Below are positions 60,225-64,000 of a DNA stretch of 64,000 nucleotides, one piece after another. The translations under genes and the position numbers were made by a program. The notes under the pieces were generated by a model. It made no database searches, was not told the origin of the DNA, and saw only the letters and a list, made by a program, of their open reading frames with translations. Origin of the DNA: Megachile rotundata (Eukaryota; Arthropoda; Insecta; Hymenoptera; Megachilidae); contig NW_027473347.1 in the NCBI RefSeq assembly GCF_050947335.1, forward strand, positions 806,001 to 870,000, written 5' to 3'. Position 1 is the stretch's first letter, and each line of letters opens with the position of its first letter.

Positions 60225-61325
60225 ACAATCACAATCATACAATCACAATCATACAATCACAATCATACAAACACAATCACACAATCACAATCATTCAATC
60301 ACAATCATACAATCGCAATGATATAAATACAATCTCCCAAAAACATTGATACAATCACAATCATACAATCACAATAATACAGTCACAATCGTACAATCAC
60401 AATCATACAATCACAGTCATACTACCACAGTCATACAATTACAATCATACAATCACAATCTTACAGTCACAATCGTACAATCACAATCATACAATCACAA
60501 TCATACAATCACAATCATACAATTACAATCATACAATCACAATCACACAATCACAACTATACAATCACAATCATACAATCCCAATCATACAGTCGCAGTC
60601 ATACAATCACTATCATACAATCACAGTCATACTACCACAGTCATACAATTACAATCATACAATCACAATTACAATCACAATCATGCAATCGCAATCATAC
60701 AATCACAAACATACTATCACAATCATACAATCACAATCATACAATCACAATCATACAATGGCATTCATACAACAACAATCATACAATCACAATCATAAAA
60801 TCGCAATCATACAATCACAATAATACAGTCACAATCATACAATCTCAATCATACAATCACACTCATATAGTCACAATCATACAATCACACTCATACAATC
60901 ACAATCATACAATCACAATCATACAATCACAATCATACAATCACAATCATACAATCACAATCATACAATCACAAGCATACTGTCACAGTCCTACAATCAC
61001 AATAATAAAATCACAATCATACAATCGCAGTCATTCAATCACAGTCATACAATCACAATCATACATTCACAACAATACAATCACAATCATACAATCGCAA
61101 TCATACAGTTGCAATCATACAAGCACAATCATACATTCACAACAATATAATCACAATCATTCAAACGCAATCATACAGTCGCAATCATTCAATCACTATC
61201 ATACAATCACAGTCATATAATCACAATCATACAATCACAATCATACAATTACAATCATACAAGCATAATCCTGCAATCGCAATCATGCAATAACAATCAT
61301 ACTATAACAGTCATACAATCACAAT
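60225..61325 (+). repeat. K at 60,346 and gamma block
   Basis: The K segment matches 28,796 onward (spacing 31,550 bp) to about 60,740, including CATGCAATCGC. It then carries the full gamma block (CAATGGC, CAATCTCAATC, CTCATATAGTC, CAAGCATACTGTC), which 28.8-29.6 kb has partly lost. The segment ends near 61,325, joining CAGTCATAC consensus monomers to CAATAATACAGTC of a beta block. Confidence 0.78.
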
Positions 61326-63470
61326 CATACAATCACAATAATACAGTCACAATCATACAATCACAACCACACAATCACAATCATAAAATCACAATCATAC
61401 AATCACAATCATACAACCACAATCATACCATCACGATCATACAATCGCAATCATACAATTACAATCTCAGAATCACAAACTCGCAATCACAATAATACAA
61501 TCACACCCATAAAATAGCAATCATACATTTACAATCTCCCATACACAATCATAAAATCACAATATAACAGTCACAATCATTCAAATACAATCATACAATC
61601 ACAATCGTACACTCCCAATCATACAATCACACTCATACCGTCACAATCATACAATCACAATCATACAATCACAGTCATACAATCACAATCATACAATCAC
61701 AATGATACAACCACAAACATCCAAAAGCAGTCATTCAATCACAATCATGCAATCGCAATCATACAATCACAATCATACAATCACAATCATACATTCACAA
61801 CAATACAATCACAATCATACAATCACAATCATACATTCACAACAATACAACCACAATCATACAATCCCAATCATGCAGTCGCAATCATACAATCACTATC
61901 ATACAATCACAGTCATACTACCACAGTCATACAATTACAATCATACAATCACAATTACAATCACAATCATGCAATCACAATCATAAAATCACAAACATAC
62001 TGTCACAATCCTACAATCACAATCATACAATCACAATCATACAATGGCATTCATAAAACAACAATCATACAATCACAATCATAAAATCGCAATCATACAA
62101 TCACAATCATACAATCGCAATCATATAAATACAATCTCCCAAAAACATTGATACAATCACAGCCATACAATCACAATAATACAATAACAATCATACTATC
62201 GCAATCATAAAATCACACTCATACGGTCACAATCATACAATCACAATCATACAATCACAGTCATACAATCACAATCATACAATCACAATAATACAATCAC
62301 AAACATTCAAAAGCAGTCATTCAATCACAATCATACAATCGCAATCATTCAATCACTATCATACAATCACACACATATAATCACGATCATACAATCACAA
62401 TCATTCAATCACAATCATACAATCGCAATCATATGAATACAATCTCCCAAAAACATTGATACAATCACAATCATACAATCACAATCGTACAATCACAATC
62501 ATACAAGCACAATCATACAATCACAATCATACAATCACGATTCATACAATAGCAATCATACAATTGCAACCATACAATCACAACCATACAATCACAATCA
62601 TATAATCACAGTCATACGACCACAATCATACAATCACAATCATACATTCGCACTCATACAATCACAACCATACAATCACAACCATACAATCACAACCATA
62701 CAATCACAATAATACAATCACAAACATACAATCACAATCATACAATCGCAATCACATAAATACAATCTCCCAAAAACATTGATACAATCACAATCATACA
62801 ATCACAATAATACAGTCACAATCGTACAATCACACTCATACAGTCACAATCATACAATCACACTCATACAATCACAATCATATAATCACAATCCTACGAT
62901 CATATTCATACAATCACAATCATACAATCACAATCATACATTTGCATTCATACAATAACAATCATACAATCACAATCATAAAATCGCAATCATACAATCG
63001 CACTCATACAATCACAATCATACAATCACAATCATACAATCACAATCATTCAATCACAATCATACAATCGCAATCATATAAATACAATCTCCCAAAAACA
63101 ATCATACAATCACAATCATACAATCACAATAATACGGTCACAATCATACAATCACAACCACACAATCACAATCATAAAATCACAATCATACAATCACAAT
63201 CATACAACCACAATCATACCATCACGATCATACAATCGCAATCATACAATTACAATCTCAGAATCTCAAACTCGCAATCACAATAATACAATCACACCCA
63301 TAAAATAGCAATCATACATTTACAATCTCCCATACACAATCATAAAATCACAATATAACAGTCACAATCATTCAAATACAATCATACAATCACAATCGTA
63401 CACTCCCAACCATACAATCACACTCATACCGTCACAATCATACAATCACAATCATACAATCACAGTCATA
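61326..63470 (+). repeat. Long-range copy of 31.0-33.17 kb
   Basis: Beta B/C, E at 61,702, Y near 61,876, H at 62,536, J near 62,938 and a second beta B/C match 31,006-33,170 at 30,319 bp, becoming 30,305 after one monomer. The copy spans the copy1/copy2 junction of the 1.8-kb pair. It shares its derived variants ATCATATTCATAC, AATACGGTC and AGAATCTCAAACTC. Private: CATAAAATCACACTC near 62,208 and CTCCCAACCATAC near 63,405. Confidence 0.86.
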
Positions 63471-64000
63471 CAATCACAATCATACAATCACAATCATACA
63501 ATCACAATCATACAATCACAATCATACAATCACAATCATACAATCACAATCATACAATCACAATCATACAATCACAATCATACAATCACAATCATACAAT
63601 CACAATCATACAATCACAATCATACAATCACAATCATACAATCACAATCATACAATCACAATCATACAATCACAATCATACAATCGCAATCATACAATCA
63701 CAATCATACAATGACAATCATACAATCACCATCATACAAACACAATCCTGCAATCGCAATCATGGAATAACAATCATGCTGTCGCAATCATAGAATCACA
63801 CTCATACAATCAGAATCATACAATCACAGTCATACAATTACAATCATGCAATCACAATCATACAATCACAATCATAAAATCACAATCATACAATCACAAT
63901 CATACAATCACAATCATACAATGACAATCATACAATCACCATCATACAAACACAATCCTGCAACCGCAATCATGGAATAACAATCATGCTATCGCAATCA
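63471..64000 (+). repeat. Pure run and D blocks, copy of 39.39-39.91 kb
   Basis: About 15 consensus monomers (to ~63,683) are followed by CGCAATC, CAATGAC, D, CATAAAATCAC, CAATGAC and D with CAACCGC. The order and variants match 39,400-39,915 and 42,120-42,630, with one extra monomer near 63,910. The array runs off the window inside this block. Confidence 0.82.

Larger units (their letters stand above)
1..64000 (+). repeat. 14-bp satellite (minisatellite-type) array filling the window
   Basis: The window is a continuous head-to-tail array of a 14-bp unit, consensus ACAATCACAATCAT, which can be read as ACAATC followed by ACAATCAT. Variants are mostly single substitutions: A to G giving CGCAATC, CAGTC, CATGC and CGTAC, and others giving CATTC, AATAATAC and CATAAAATC. 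All units are in the same orientation; I saw no run of the complementary ATGATTGTGATTGT. The array does not reach unique DNA at either end. Phase is kept over kilobases and is shifted only by rare 1-2 bp indels. The minus strand has a TGA in every frame every 42 bp. The plus strand has none, so it is open in all frames without being coding. No organism-specific satellite family is recognised. Confidence 0.98.

Noticed and set aside
1..64000. CRISPR array
   Set aside because: There are no 20-40 bp unique spacers between constant repeats; the unit is a contiguous 14-mer.
1..64000. Telomeric repeat tract
   Set aside because: The G-bearing strand (ATGATTGTGATTGT) has no GG or GGG run, and the array is richly block-structured, unlike a telomerase product. 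A subtelomeric position cannot be excluded.
1..64000. Plasmid-type iterons or a bacterial origin
   Set aside because: No replication gene or DnaA-box-like word is present, and 64 kb of repeat far exceeds any iteron cluster.
1..64000. G-quadruplex or stable hairpin structure
   Set aside because: The G strand has no GG, and the unit has no inverted repeat of useful length.
1..64000. Transposable element, viral or rRNA/tRNA remnants in the array
   Set aside because: I found no stretch departing from the monomer for more than about three units, and the diverged units stay in 14-bp register.

Overview
The whole 64-kb window is one block of satellite DNA. It is a head-to-tail tandem array of a 14-bp monomer whose commonest form on the + strand is ACAATCACAATCAT, about 4,500 copies if the window were pure. 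Every monomer I read is in the same orientation. I found no protein-coding gene, RNA gene, transposon, CRISPR array or unique flanking DNA. An array this long and this diversified points to a eukaryotic nuclear genome, probably heterochromatin or another long-read-resolved satellite region. Nothing in the sequence identifies the lineage, or places it at a centromere rather than a subtelomere or interstitial block. The consensus is 50% A, 29% C, 21% T and has no G, so the strands are extremely asymmetric. Because + strand monomers contain neither G nor TAA, long stop-free stretches appear in all three + frames. These are compositional artefacts, not genes.

Layout. Monomer variants are not scattered at random. 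They recur in fixed order as landmark blocks that allow copies to be traced. Block K is three diverged monomers ending CTCCCAAAAACATTGAT. Block B/C holds CTCAGAATCACAAACTC and then ACCCATAAAATAG, in an alpha form (CAGTTAC..., CCCATAGAC) and a beta form (CAATTAC..., CCCATACAC). Block D holds CCTGCAATCGCAATCATGG. Block E holds CCACAAACATCCAAAAGCAG. Block F holds CAATCAAACAAAAACAATC. Block G holds CATAATCCTGCAATCGCTAT. Block H holds CACGATTCAT with one extra base. Block J holds CATTTGCATTCAT. Block Y holds CATGCAGTCGC. Between landmarks lie near-pure consensus runs.

Regions: 1-5.7 kb is an alpha-type 3.6-kb duplication. 5.7-8.2 kb is a 2.5-kb beta super-unit, copied at 14.8-17.35 kb. 10.3-13.06 kb is a 1,372-bp tandem pair. 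17.8-23.1 kb is a 2.8-kb tandem pair, followed by another beta unit to 25.4 kb. 25.4-29.7 kb is mixed alpha material. 29.7-33.3 kb is a 1.8-kb tandem pair. 33.3-35.5 kb contains a second 1,372-bp repeat. 38.03-43.47 kb is a nearly identical 2,717-bp tandem pair. 43.5-49 kb is the most irregular part. 49.05-50.3 kb is an 0.8-kb pair. 51.36-56.1 kb is a 2.2/2.6-kb pair differing by one 365-bp deletion. 56.1-60.2 kb is alpha material with a 714-bp pair. 61.3-63.5 kb is a long-range copy of 31.0-33.2 kb, and the window ends in a copy of 39.4-39.9 kb.

The array is therefore a mosaic of nested segmental duplications rather than one fixed-period higher-order repeat. Most spacings are exact multiples of 14 bp. 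The exceptions are largely explained by a few inherited 1-2 bp phase slips that act as lineage markers. This fits repeated unequal exchange, slippage or conversion in register. All comparisons were made by eye: boundaries are good to roughly 15-40 bp and can slide within consensus runs, and identity levels were not computed.
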